A DNA stretch of 63,510 bases, from assembly GCF_000485595.1 (NCBI RefSeq), contig NW_014577560.1, positions 38,524-102,033 of the forward strand, given 5' to 3'. The position numbers and the translations under genes are program-made. Shown piece by piece: positions 21,301 through 28,597 of this stretch. A model generated the notes under the pieces. It saw only the letters and a program-made list of their open reading frames with translations. It had not been told where the DNA came from and searched no databases. The stretch's first letter is position 1. Every line of letters begins with the position of its first letter. The stretch comes from Priapulus caudatus. Its lineage: Eukaryota; Priapulida; Priapulimorpha; Priapulimorphida; Priapulidae.

Positions 21301-24300
21301 GGGAATTACCCCCCCGCGATTTATTCATCCCGCCCTCCCCTTGCTGCCACGGAACCCCCACCCCCCACATGTTCCACCTCCCCAATTGCCAAGGAAACCC
21401 AATCCCCACAAATGCCCCAAATTCCAATTCCCCAAAACTTCCCCAAGGTCTTCAGGGCCCCACTATAGTTGTCTGTGGGTGGCATTTGGCCAAGGCCGAT
21501 ATTTTGCATCAATGATGCTTCCGGGTCCATTTGAGGTTAGTTTGAGGTTAGGCCTCCATCCTCACGCCATGTACGTCTGCTACTGGCCGACCAACTCTTT
21601 ACTGGCGAACTGCCTCTCTCAGGTACATTGTGCTCTCCTTGCTGTCACCTTGAGCGCCCTGAGATACCGCACGCCTTTTAGAAACTAAACAGCTCCCAGG
21701 GTGCGGTCCTGCATATATTCGTCTTACACCATAGCTTCCAGAATAGCGGTCCGCATCCCTAATAACTTAATACGTGCGCGGGATAACGCCCCGATTAATG
21801 ACTATGTAAGTCTACTAGTTTAAATATTGATGTCTACATCAATTACCGAGTCAACTAGGCTCGAAAACCCCAATCAGCCATGGCCTTCATTGCACCCGTG
21901 CACCCCATATCATCACATCCTTCGGCATTGAGTACATTGTGTTCTCTTCGTTGTCACCTTGCTGGCATGCGTATGAACTTGTCATCAAACTTGTGTGATG
22001 TTCATCCGAATTTTTTTCCCCACCTCATCATCCGCATTACTGTATGAGTACCTTGCTTCGTTCATCTGCATATGTGATGCATTGCATTGCATGATCCGCT
22101 ACGATGACACGAATTTCTTGAATCTGTTTCTGGGTCGCGGCCCCAGTTCTGGTTCTGATCCTAGGTTATAAGTCAACTGGTGCGTTCGATGCGGCGTGCC
22201 GACCTGGCACGTAGTCGACCACCACGCCGAGTACCATCGGCGGGAGAGTATGGTCGCTCCGTGCCCGATCCGGGGGTGTGACAAGGCCTACCCAGGCGCA
22301 GTGCTGTACCGCTTGTCACACCACCTGGCAGCAGCGCAACGCCTAGGTCAGGTCTACAGGATGGGCGCCCGACGGGAGGTGGCCAGAGCGACACACCCGT
22401 ACCCCCGAGTACAGGGGGTGCGCGAAGGGCTACCTCCGGGAGAGGAGGGCGGTGAGGCAGAGCGCCCATCCGGTGGCGCCGGCGTCACCACCAGCCGGCC
22501 GAGCTATCCTGCGACCGGTGCGTAGGGATGGCCGGGCTTACGCGCAGGCAGCGGCTGGCACCAGGCCGCCCATGCCTGTGCCTGCAGCTGCGCCCCGGCC
22601 CTCCTTGAAGCGGGGTCCGCCCACCAATGCGCCCCAGAAGGCAAAAGTTCACGCTACCAGTGTAGTGCTGCCTGCCACGGAGCGCACGACGTCGACTGCC
22701 GCAGGGCGCGCGACGTCAGCTGCCGCGAAGCGCGCACCGTCGACCCGGACGGAACGCGCGACGTCGGCTGCAGCCAAGCACGCACCGTCGACTCGGACGG
22801 AGCGTGCGACGTCGACAGCAGCAGCGACGAAGCGCGCGGCGTCGATGGGGGCAAAGCGTGCGGCGAGACGGGAGGCAGCGTCGGCGAGGCGATCGTCGAC
22901 TGCAGCGACACCGACCCCATCAGCTGCGTTGGCTCGGGCGCCCGCGGAGTCCTCCGCGTCGACGTTCCAGCCAGCCATGGCAGCTGGATCGCTGGAGCCA
23001 ATGTGCCTGGAGCACATTCCAGACAGCGAACGGGGCGTGTTCCGGCGCTTCTGTACCCTGTGGGAGGGAACGCCGGAGGCGAAAAGCGGGAACTGGGACT
23101 GTCCGGCGTTCAGCGGCGCAGACGGCACGCCGGCACCAGAACTCGTGCACCAGATGGGGGTGGAGCAGCTTGAGCAAGCCGTCCTCTGGGCTCAAAACCA
23201 CCTGCGCCACGCGCGCGTGGTCGAGATCGCGGCCCTGGGGGAACTCAGGAGGGCGGAGGCCATGCAATCCCTGTTGAACCCCGGGGACAAGCCACCCCAG
23301 CAGTAGGTGCGGACGAATAGGGCGCCGGTGCACCGCTCGGAAGGCCTTTGGGATCGACCTGACGGTCGATCCTGAAGGGGGGAGGAGTGTAGCGGTGGCA
23401 CCGGGCCCTCGGGTTCCCAGAGCGGTGGGGGTGTAGCCCCCTGGGTACCACCCCCCCCTGTACACGCCCCTGACCTGTAGCTGAATTGAAGGGAACTTTT
23501 TGCGATTGATGTAATCTTGATCTTCTTTGATTCGGTGGTTTAATCTGATGTGTGTTCCATCTATATATCCTATTGCGCCATCAATGATGTACTCCTCCTG
23601 TAACTCTCTGGAAATCCGTTCTTGTTCATCTAATGTTGGCCACTGGATAAACTGTAAAAATGGGCAAGTCCAACTTTATTAATCAATATAACCTCATGAA
23701 AAGTAAGCTTGTAAAATTGCTTTGAAACATCGATAAATGATGAAATACTGGAAAACAGATAAAAGAAATAAGATCAACTAGATTTGAGAACTTACCTGAT
23801 TTGCACTGTCGGTTACAATGTCCAGGATTTTCATGATAATACCATGAGTTGTGGAGATTGAAATTCCAAACAGATGAGCAGTTTCCCTCATTGATTCCTG
23901 AGTGGCCATGTACCACACAAATATTAGCATCATCTTTTGGGGCAACACTGCAACATCACCCCCTATGTTGGTAGCAATTAGACGTGGTCCTAATTGTTCG
24001 AGTAGGTATTGGAATGATTCTCTAGACAGTCTGTAGTGATACCTGAAATATTATTAAAATAAATAGGCATAATGTATGTAAGAAGAAATTTTGAAAACAA
24101 ACAATAAATAGGCCTGCCTCCCTAACATAACAACAATAAATAATTAATAGAAATCACAAAAGAAAGAAATATACCTGTATGCTTGAAATGACGTTTATTA
24201 TTAGACTAATTTAGAATAAGGTACTGCTACTGGCAAAATACCAAGACTAAAGAGCAGAGGCATAAGCCTAAAAAACATCACAACAACGTCTCGCTGCATG

Positions 24301-24521
24301 CTACCTTACCTGAAGTCGTCGAAGTTGTACTGTGGGACTATATTTTCGGCATACTGCAATATCTTCGGCAGCTGAACTGGAAATTTGTCCACTACACCTA
24401 ATGCTTGAGTAGACATCATCAGACTAAGCTGTCTGAGAAGAATTTGTTCATCATCGTCCATAATCATACTCAAAAACTCATAAAAACAAGCTGAAGCGCG
24501 ATTCTGCATGGGCGCCGCCAT
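12392..24521 (-). CDS. Harbinger DDE transposase, 4 exons, 382 aa
   Basis: Exons 24310-24521, 23796-24042, 23475-23651 and 12392-12904 on the minus strand. All junctions are GT..AG (CAG|GTAAGG, CAG|GTAAGT, CAG|GTCAGG donors; TTTCAG, TTACAG, TTTCAG acceptors) and phases agree. Start chosen at ATGGCGGCGCCC; an in-frame ATG at 24554 would overlap the terminal hairpin. Exons 1-2 carry the helix-turn-helix-like N-terminal part (FDDFRYHYRLSRESFQYLL, HLFGISISTTHGII). The catalytic triad is D184 (GYIDGTH), D262 (GDSAYP) and E300 (VERVIGHLKGRF), with INRKKFPSIQ and GWPGCVNDARV between. The length is normal for HARBI1-like enzymes. The third intron is 10.57 kb because other elements have inserted in it. 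Everything needed for catalysis appears present. Confidence 0.85.
12991..13009 (+). repeat. Possible transposon end with TTAA target
   Basis: TTAA at 12991-12994 is followed by AGGGATAGTAGACTC. The form resembles the terminus of a TTAA-targeting DNA transposon (Kolobok or piggyBac type). No matching inverted end was found before 23474. Confidence 0.3.
13189..15423 (+). CDS. Nuclease-like (FEN/PIN-type) protein with C-terminal CXC domain
   Basis: The 744-codon frame spans a 10-N gap at 13221-13230, so its start is unknown; from 13231 it is continuous. Residue numbers follow the frame from 13189. A helical N-terminal half leads to HYVLDGGSLLHRLKW (about 352-366) and VVFDGYEVGPSIKDGTHQRR (about 391), then AEGDADVEIAKAA (about 462), IGEDTDLLVLLLHH (about 487) and FVHAFTGCDSVSRIFGIGKK (about 540). 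Spaced acidic residues in FDGY, GDAD.E.A, DTD and GCD resemble the active-site layout of FEN1/Asteroid-type PIN-fold nucleases. The tail (about 698-728) has CNCSGRCNALRCTCRKHG and CTSACGHC, a tesmin/TSO1-like CXC zinc cluster. Related fragments occur at 1.8, 17.1, 28.6, 33.9, 48.0 and 59.5 kb, so it belongs to a mobile family. The role in transposition is not known to me. Confidence 0.7.
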   Translation: MTIYFARYRLXXXXALTRKKDELARTSKTSKLWVNYQHMLGIARALVAADRMGSWEMHISAISACLPIFAAAGHPNYLKSARLYLQKMYALKDDNPEVHQKFQSGFHVIRRSSQYWAGLGSDLVIEQTLMRSLKSQGGLTRGSGMSEHQRTVWAMSSTVSSAYNLAMQELTASCYTTSEQHKELSASRVNRDEADMGKVAEKLDSFTPFSADESLRCVITGIIANGDVNVQDLFDIGKDIVKAMDGQSVFTYSHKRSLKVKTLASSKKVKVSEDRTIDPALLFQRFLVVSQTGELRLDDVMSYELCPYPMSLFEAKDILRPPDKPQLAEAIRNYVKTKSDNAVTQTVPVTDHYVLDGGSLLHRLKWTEGSTYSSIADDYASFTVKHYGKATVVFDGYEVGPSIKDGTHQRRTRKLNANKVNITEVTKFVGKKEDFLSNETNKQTLIHMIMERMRQRDCDVLQAEGDADVEIAKAAINMSAFRTTTLIGEDTDLLVLLLHHVVVSKCSGLYFRSDKAKLNVYNIKVLKQVLGGAVCNDLLFVHAFTGCDSVSRIFGIGKKSVFQRIINTSKKEKVINDCLKAFSLPKQSPDVVEANGCRAMVALFNADQKDSLASIRYNMLCKKVARAKTFVTPERLPPTTSACKFHSLRTYYQVMEWMGCSEEMDPSEWGWRVEGDKLVPVMTDKSPAPDVLIQMIHCNCSGRCNALRCTCRKHGLECTSACGHCQDGNCDNMTNDPVIEDDDV
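15424..15839. other. No gene; possible 3' flank of the nuclease-like ORF
   Basis: Contains a short palindrome-like GGGGTAGGGGTACCCCTA near 15512. No protein motif. Confidence 0.4.
15840..16258 (+). pseudogene. BEL/Pao gag fragment, copy 1
   Basis: Nearly identical to 34743-35153. Translates to TVLDYSENLKRIVGKLPYFM, HDKWRTNVMKLKDARKTVTF and QLVEFVRWESRKANDLYL, part of the capsid-like DUF1759-type domain of BEL/Pao Gag. A shifted end gives a zinc-knuckle-like stretch (KCKSCPGTA). It is a 5'-truncated copy with a TAA at 16037 where the other copy stays open. Confidence 0.6.
16259..16690. other. No gene recognised
   Basis: Contains the short inverted motif GGGCGAGTGAGTCAATTAGT...TTCGCCC near 16299-16327 and nothing recognisable as coding. 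Confidence 0.4.
16881..17000. repeat. GC-rich long inverted repeat (foldback)
   Basis: A perfect 15-bp stem, ACGGATTCGCGCGCC (16924-16938) with GGCGCGCGAATCCGT (16950-16964), has an 11-base loop. Outside it the arms continue imperfectly: GGTGTGTGACG... on the left pairs with ...GCTGCGACACACCGAG on the right, so each arm is about 50 bp. The surrounding 16.7-17.1 kb is far richer in GC than its neighbours. Confidence 0.8.
17100..17408 (-). pseudogene. Second nuclease-like TE protein subfamily, fragment
   Basis: On the minus strand one frame reads GATSISIHSQDTDVLVLALR and RYPELC, and after small breaks another reads TVAALPGFHAFSGADITRRF and SKRKCWKVFVDM. The pair of blocks (SQDTDVLVL, then LPGFHAFSGAD) is the equivalent of GEDTDLLVL and FVHAFTGCD in the 744-codon protein, but the sequence belongs to a separate and very common invertebrate family. 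The rest of the protein is missing and a frameshift separates the blocks. Confidence 0.6.
17739..18467 (-). CDS. Two consecutive exons of a coiled-coil, acidic protein (BEN-gene-like), partial
   Basis: Exon 18212-18467 (acceptor CAAACTAG|GTCC, donor CAAG|GTGAGT) and exon 17739-17858 (acceptor ATTCTTAG|GACT, donor CAAG|GTATTA) join in phase 1. The joined frame has no stop. Exon 1 has a basic coiled-coil start (VLQKARKEAKLQEAHHIIQK), an acidic Ser/Asp stretch (SDDSDDSVVVSSGESRSDES) and a second heptad-like region (KVKLLTSQNRRLQTENEIL). Exon 2 continues GLPKIYRGMKNLLEDM. Coiled coil plus acidic linker is typical of the N-terminal part of BEN-domain genes in simple animals, but no BEN domain is visible here. 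The next exon in the 3' direction was not found. It lies inside the Harbinger intron, so it is probably part of another inserted element. Confidence 0.4.
18500..20330 (+). mobile_element. Gypsy gag-protease-RT segment, copy 1
   Basis: Near-identical to 24619-26444. Order: Gag capsid-like region (NWRRFVQQFDIYAVASGLAE, then after a frameshift FEEYCNPRKNVSYERHSFNT, ICDRIVCGICNDSVRARLLR), a decayed zinc knuckle (CTYCGKHHIKGVANFPAFG), protease (FKIDTGAQCNVIG, the DTG active site) and the start of reverse transcriptase (GIITRVETPTKW, PIVVVKNPDGNIRVCLDLKE). It ends abruptly within RT at GGAGAG. Several frameshifts are shared with copy 2; copy 1 additionally has GAA to TAA at 19154. No LTR was recognised at either end. 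Confidence 0.8.
20331..20710 (+). CDS. Acidic ORF with (GATGAA)n repeat, unknown
   Basis: The 126-codon frame begins VAKRDIKTDFDRAIDAYSYV and has an Asp/Glu run at 20467-20533 encoded by a GATGAA hexanucleotide repeat, then a basic C-terminus (VTRVKSYFSKVWPKH). It starts where homology to the second Gypsy copy ends. I do not recognise the family. Being followed at once by an envelope-like frame, it could be the last part of a retroelement polyprotein. Confidence 0.3.
20715..20978 (+). CDS. Possible envelope-like ORF fragment
   Basis: The frame reads YSSPRFALCFATALGDTAAT (hydrophobic, signal-peptide-like), then a block TMTITQSNWDLASTLEIQPI and a helical stretch to TAG at 20978. A hydrophobic start, then a TE..W.L...LD block and an amphipathic helix is reminiscent of the beginning of baculovirus-F-like envelope proteins of insect-type errantiviruses. 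The resemblance is weak and the reading frame is short. No fusion peptide, cysteine pattern or transmembrane anchor is seen. Confidence 0.25.
   Translation, partial: FSYSSPRFALCFATALGDTAATQGAVFVLKGTMTITQSNWDLASTLEIQPITDYINGIDRQIRYLLNEQPSNFFRCLGVLGDTIIDC
21040..21180 (+). repeat. LINE/SINE 3'-tail-like sequence
   Basis: TCGTAGGAGGCGACTAAACG at about 21112 and GTCAGGAATGGCATCCGGCC at about 21140, followed by GTAAAA, are motifs I associate with the 3' tails of animal LINEs (RTE/L2-type) and their SINEs. This is from memory; no reverse transcriptase is present. Confidence 0.35.
21191..22195. other. No gene recognised
   Basis: C-rich upstream part and mixed downstream part. Overlapping ORFs at 21180-21515 and 21203-21688 have no recognised motif. 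Confidence 0.45.
22196..23306 (+). CDS. Last ORF(s) of an LTR element: zinc finger and Ala/Arg/Thr-rich repeat protein
   Basis: Frame 22196-22525 contains CPIRGCDKAYPGAVLYRLSH with a second H, a C2H2-finger-like unit. An overlapping frame, 22452-23306 (284 codons), is Ala/Arg/Thr-rich and carries a 15-residue tandem repeat (KRAPSTRTERATSAA-like) encoded by 45-bp units at about 22690-22850. Its C-terminal 110 residues look like a folded helical domain (FRRFCTLWEGTPEAKSGNWD, LVHQMGVEQLEQAVLWAQNH). The region is about 70% GC, unlike its surroundings. A hairpin, polypurine tract and LTR start follow, so this is the 3'-most coding part of an LTR element. I do not recognise the family. Confidence 0.45.
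23351..23474 (+). repeat. Hairpin, polypurine tract and truncated 3' LTR
   Basis: GGATCGACC (23351-23359) pairs with GGTCGATCC (23364-23372). GAAGGGGGGAGGAG (23374-23387) is a polypurine tract and TGTAGCGGTGGC begins an LTR at 23388. The LTR is cut after about 86 bp by the Harbinger exon 3 donor site at 23473-23474. Confidence 0.6.
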
Positions 24522-24553
24522 TTTTAATGAACCACGGTCGGTACTAAATCCCA

Positions 24554-24618
24554 TTCGGCTGTGATGGTTGCCCGCTAGTCGTCTGGTCGGAACCGAGGTA
24601 TCACAGCCGAAGGCGGCC
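24554..24618. repeat. Harbinger right TIR and subterminal hairpin
   Basis: TTCGGCTGTGAT (24554-24565) pairs with ATCACAGCCGAA (24600-24611), a 12-bp perfect stem; the outer arm is the start of the TIR that ends GGCGGCC at 24618. Confidence 0.8.
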
Positions 24619-26444
24619 CAGAGTGCCCCTGGAACTCTGCCCTTGTACTCACCGCAAGTGGCTCGTGCGCAGTGCGCACCAGTCTAAAGATACCTCGCGC
24701 TGCGCTGCATTTACACTGATGCACGCCGGGCCGTGCGTTATCTGTATAATATATACATGGGAAACAGCTATATATCTATGAATATATATATATACGCACC
24801 TCCTTCTTGTAGGTATGTGATTATCCGCGCGAGGCCGGCTGATATTCCTGGTCTAGGCCCCGATCTTGTAATTATATCTGAAGTCACTAACGGAACGCCT
24901 AACGGAACGGTTAATGGAACGCCTACAGCCACCGCTATACCTACCGGTGACAGGCAATGTGGCAGAGAACTGGCGGAGATTCGTCCAGCAGTTTGACATA
25001 TGCTGTTGCGTCAGGACTTGCAGAGAAAGATGAAAAAGTGCAAGGCATGACTCTGTTACATGTTCTCGGCCCAGAAGCAATTGAGGTGTACAACACACAC
25101 GTTCACGTGGTCTACCGTGGAAGGTTCGGAAAAAAATAAAGCTAAAGTAAAGGACATCAAATCCAAATTTGAAGAGTACTGTAACCCTAGAAAAAATGTG
25201 TCGTATGAGAGACATAGTTTTAACACTAGAAGTCAGAAAGATGGCGAGAATATTGCGTCATATGTCACCGAACTCCGACAGAAAGCTTCCACGTGTGAAT
25301 TTGGCACGCTGCATGACTCGCTCATTTGTGACAGAATAGTCTGTGGCATATGCAATGACAGCGTGCGTGCAAGACTACTTCGTGAAAGAGACCTAACCCT
25401 ACAGAAGGCTGTTGAAATCTGCAAAGCTGCAGAGGCTAGCGAATTACACCTAAAGGAAATTGGTGATGAGAAAAATGTCCATGAATTCAAACAAGGACAC
25501 GGACACGTGAAGAAGAAAGTCACAAAACCGAAAGTGAAAGCTGACAGTCACAAGACTACAGGCTGTACATACTGCGGTAAGCATCACATTAAAGGTGTAG
25601 CCAATTTTCCTGCATTTGGAAGTATGTGGAAAGTGTACGAGAAACAATCACTTCACGCATATGTGCAGATCGCGTGCATCAGCTAGACAGTCATACTCGG
25701 AGAAAGTGCATCACCTTGACGAGACAGAAGATGACGATTATGACAAGTTCTTCATGTACAGTGTAGATTCTGGACTGAAGGATGGGTAGAAAGTTCCACT
25801 CAGTATCAACCAGTCACCACCAATCAACTTCAAGATTGACACAGGTGCGCAGTGTAACGTGATTGGTCGGAAAACGTGTCAACAAGCGAGACTCGATGTC
25901 AAAAAGATGCCAAAGAGCAAAAGCAAACTTGTGGTGTACTCCGGTCACGAAATCAAAACATGTGGCAAACTGAAGGTCAGTATTCTGTACAGACAGATAC
26001 TATGACACTGAACTACACGTGGTTGAGAATGACGTGGTACCTGTACTGGGTTTGTCCACAAGCATCGAACTGAACTTGGTCAAACGACTTTATTCGATTA
26101 ACACAGACCAGAACACAGCTGAAGACGTGATGAGAGAACACTCCAGCTTATTTCAGGGTATAGGCTGTCTTCCTGGAAATTACGACATTAAAGTTGACCC
26201 GAACGTGAGTCCGGTTGTCGCAAAACCCACGAAGAATTCCGCACTCTCAAAGACAACGTCAAGTAAGAGTTGGGGCAGATGGAAGAACGTGGCATCATCA
26301 CACGCGTTGAGACACCTACAAAGTGGGTCAGCCCCATTGTTGTCGTGAAAAACCCTGATGGAAATAGAGTTTGTCTTGATCTGAAGGAACTCAATAAAGC
26401 CATATTATGAAGCCTGAAGGATATTCAGAAAGAAATCCGGAGAG
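24619..26444 (+). mobile_element. Gypsy gag-protease-RT segment, copy 2
   Basis: Begins exactly with the CAG that is the Harbinger right target duplication and ends at GGAGAG, the same end point as copy 1 (18500-20330). Differences from copy 1 are a 2-bp and a 3-bp deletion and scattered substitutions. The Gag frame 25060-25686 is open here (GAA kept where copy 1 has TAA), and the protease (DTGAQCNVIG) and RT start (VVVKNPDGNRVCLDLKE after the 3-bp deletion) are the same. The shared frameshifts and end show that an already broken segment was copied. Confidence 0.8.
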
Positions 26445-26692
26445 ACGCTGTGCTGACTGTCGGCAACCTTTGATAATATAAAGTGAGGATGCCGTGTGAT
26501 AGCCGCCCTTCACAATCGCTAGCACACATCACAAAACTGTTTTTCATCAATGTTTGAATATATAACGTAAGGAACCAAGATTTGATTAAAGTTTTATACA
26601 ATTATTTTTATAATTGTAGCACTAAAGTCAGCATTAGCTTTTACTCGCCATTGGCGAGCGGGCGAGTGCCAAGCTCGTTCGCTGATGTATGA
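26445..26692. other. No gene recognised
   Basis: Short spacer. CATTGGCGAGCGGGCGAGTG and CCAAGCTCG (26649-26677) recur in inverted orientation near 55283-55312. Confidence 0.4.
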
Positions 26693-27568
26693 CCAGAGGA
26701 GAAAATCGAAGTACTAGGAAAACAACCCTACGTATGTAATATACCCGGATGCCGGAAGGAGTTCTCCAAATTCCGCAACTCACGGCGACATCTAACCAGT
26801 CAGCACGGACCTTTACTAAGACAGTACGCATGTCCGCACTGCACGAAACAACATTCCGCAAGACGGGAGGATATCATGAAGCACTGCTCACGAAAACATC
26901 TAGACATGCCTGCACCCCACACGGAACAGTTGAGGTTGCACGAAACCCCGAGGCCACCTACAACTGCAAGACCAGAACCTCTTACCAACCCCGTGGGATT
27001 CACCATTGCCAGGAGAAGCACGGAACTACCACAACAGCCTTATGAGTCCTTCAATACAAGATACTCCCACCAAGAAGAGCAAGCACGACAAAAAAGGAAA
27101 CGGGCGCAGAACCTAGCAACTAGTCAGACAGAGCTGGAACAACTCCTCCATACATGCAATGGAGAGCCACTTCTATTTGGACCGCCCACGAAAATCACCG
27201 ACAAGCAGACAACCACATGGAAAATTCACCCTCTGGATTTACCGGCACCATCTACCATCCACGCTGAAATTACCCGAAGCACCCTTCGATTGAGCCGAAT
27301 AAGAGGACGAATCAGGAAAATTCTAGGAGAAATAGAAGAGGAAAATACTCGGAAAGAGCTCTACAACCAGCTCAGAAATCACGACCACACCTATGAACAG
27401 GATAGATCCCATAAGCCGACCAAAGATCCTCGCACCAGGAAATCAACGTCACGGGAGCAAGAGACGCAACAGGCACTTGCGGAATTCCGGCTGGAGGCCC
27501 CCATCTCACCGATAAAAGAAGAGGAGAACCAGCGACCCAAGCTACACCAGCAACGTCGTCACCGGTGA
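26693..27568 (+). CDS. ORF with two C2H2 zinc fingers, copy 1
   Basis: The open frame (292 codons with the stop) has no in-frame ATG before the fingers, so the start or an upstream exon is missing. Residues 13-35 hold YVCNIPGCRKEFSKFRNSRR followed by HLTSQH, and about 42-65 YACPHCTKQHSARREDIMKH and CSRKH, two C2H2 fingers in tandem. The remainder is basic and Pro/Thr-rich with helical segments (SRIRGRIRKILGEIEEENTR, QETQQALAEFRLEAPISPI). A second copy is at 35156-36008 but decayed. Two C2H2 fingers at an N-terminus occur in some LINE proteins and in R2-like elements, but no RT follows in this window. I do not recognise the family. Confidence 0.55.
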   Translation, partial: PEEKIEVLGKQPYVCNIPGCRKEFSKFRNSRRHLTSQHGPLLRQYACPHCTKQHSARREDIMKHCSRKHLDMPAPHTEQLRLHETPRPPTTARPEPLTNPVGFTIARRSTELPQQPYESFNTRYSHQEEQARQKRKRAQNLATSQTELEQLLHTCNGEPLLFGPPTKITDKQTTTWKIHPLDLPAPSTIHAEITRSTLRLSRIRGRIRKILGEIEEENTRKELYNQLRNHDHTYEQDRSHKPTKDPRTRKSTSREQETQQALAEFRLEAPISPIKEEENQRPKLHQQRRHR

Positions 27569-28116
27569 GACCAGAAAAGGACAACTACAACCAACTAGGA
27601 GGAGACGACAACCATCCCAACCTCACCAGGAAACCAGTTTACATAGCTAGATAGATTTTATATAGATAATAGTTTGTTGATAAAAGTGTTCTCATTTTGT
27701 AAGAAGGATTCAGTATCGCAGTCCTGTCGGACTAATATACCCAGGCCATAGTTAATCTACATGTGTTATTTGCCTAGCCGCTGCTAGAGTTTCACTACCT
27801 AATAACCAAACTAGGATTAGGCAGCTCTCCACATTCAGAATTATTTAACGGGGAACCACATTCAATGGGAAATTTAAATTAGGGAAACATAAATATACCA
27901 TGTGGTCTAGTCAAAAAAAAAATTAAATGACTTGGCTAATGACACATGACAAAAGAAAAAGGTAAGACTGAGCGCAACTGGCATTGAAATCAAGCTGGCT
28001 CACAGAAACATGTACTACTGACATCTAGCCTTTCTAAGCTTTATATGAAATTCACTGCTGAAGTGGGAACCAAAGTGCATTATTCATTTATTTTGTAAAT
28101 GGAGACCCTTTAATGT
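27569..28116. other. No gene recognised
   Basis: AT-rich, no motif; may be the 3' flank of the zinc-finger element. Confidence 0.45.
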
Positions 28117-28597
28117 TTTAGAACCAACAGAAAATGACCGACAAACATGTCTTTGCAAAATTCACGAAAATACAGAATTTATTGCAGATGCTCTGAAAAA
28201 GAAAGGGCATATTCCAACTGCTGATTTAGACAGATTATCTGATGAAGTGGTTTGTGATCCAAAAAGTATGGAATGCGCACATAATGAATGCAATGTGTGC
28301 AAAAACAAACCATAACCTGCAGTAGTTCAGAATGAGGTCCAGGTAAGTGAAAACATAACTTACACACAGTGGTTGCAAAAAAAGATACCACGAAAAGATG
28401 TACCTACAGAATTGGTAAGTATTATGGGGAAAACTGATTTTACGGTACCACTGGATCAACTGTTAAAGAAGTTCAATGAAAGTCTCACCCTTTTACAAGA
28501 AACACAGATTCAACATTGTGAATCAGTTTCAAGTGTACAGGCAAGTTCGAGAAAAGCCGACTGATAGTGACAGCCTTGTGCATGTCAACATCTCTGA
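28117..28597 (+). pseudogene. N-terminal part of an RNase H-like TE protein ('HVDFSENY' family)
   Basis: After an acceptor-like TTTAATGTTTTAG the frame reads RQTCLCKIHENTEFIADALK, VVCDPKSMECAHNECNVCKN, a TAA, then ENITYTQWLQKK and LDQLLKKFNESLTLLQETQI; a shifted frame ends FQVYRQVREKP and SLVHVNISE. The C.C..HEN...AL / C....C....C..C / YTQW / ...HVD(F)SE order is that of a very common invertebrate TE protein whose DFSENY motif carries a putative catalytic Asp; here that Asp is Asn. The sequence switches at about 28598 to the nuclease-like family. Confidence 0.5.

Larger units (their letters stand above)
10208..24618 (-). mobile_element. Complete PIF/Harbinger element with nested insertions
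   Basis: The left end GGCCGCCTTCGGGTG (10208 onward) and the right end, read inward, GGCCGCCTTCGGCTG form a terminal inverted repeat with 14 of 15 matches. The element is flanked by CAG at 10205-10207 and CAG at 24619-24621, a 3-bp target duplication, the size normal for Harbinger. Inside are the two expected genes, convergent: a Myb/SANT-like gene on the plus strand next to the left end and the DDE transposase on the minus strand starting next to the right end. All exons join in frame. Without the 10.6-kb load in the last transposase intron (12905-23474) the element would be about 3.8 kb, a normal size. A 10-N gap at 13221 lies inside the load, so the join needs checking on raw reads. Confidence 0.85.

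Noticed and set aside
22649..23465. Several long ORFs on the minus strand and other frames of the GC-rich LTR-element region
   Set aside because: High GC lowers stop frequency on every frame; only the plus frames fit the orientation given by the polypurine tract and LTR.
24619..24700. Start of the Gypsy segment as continuation of the Crypton recombinase frame
   Set aside because: A few residues (ECPWN) read through, but the same sequence follows unrelated DNA at 18500, so it is the repeat and not the recombinase.
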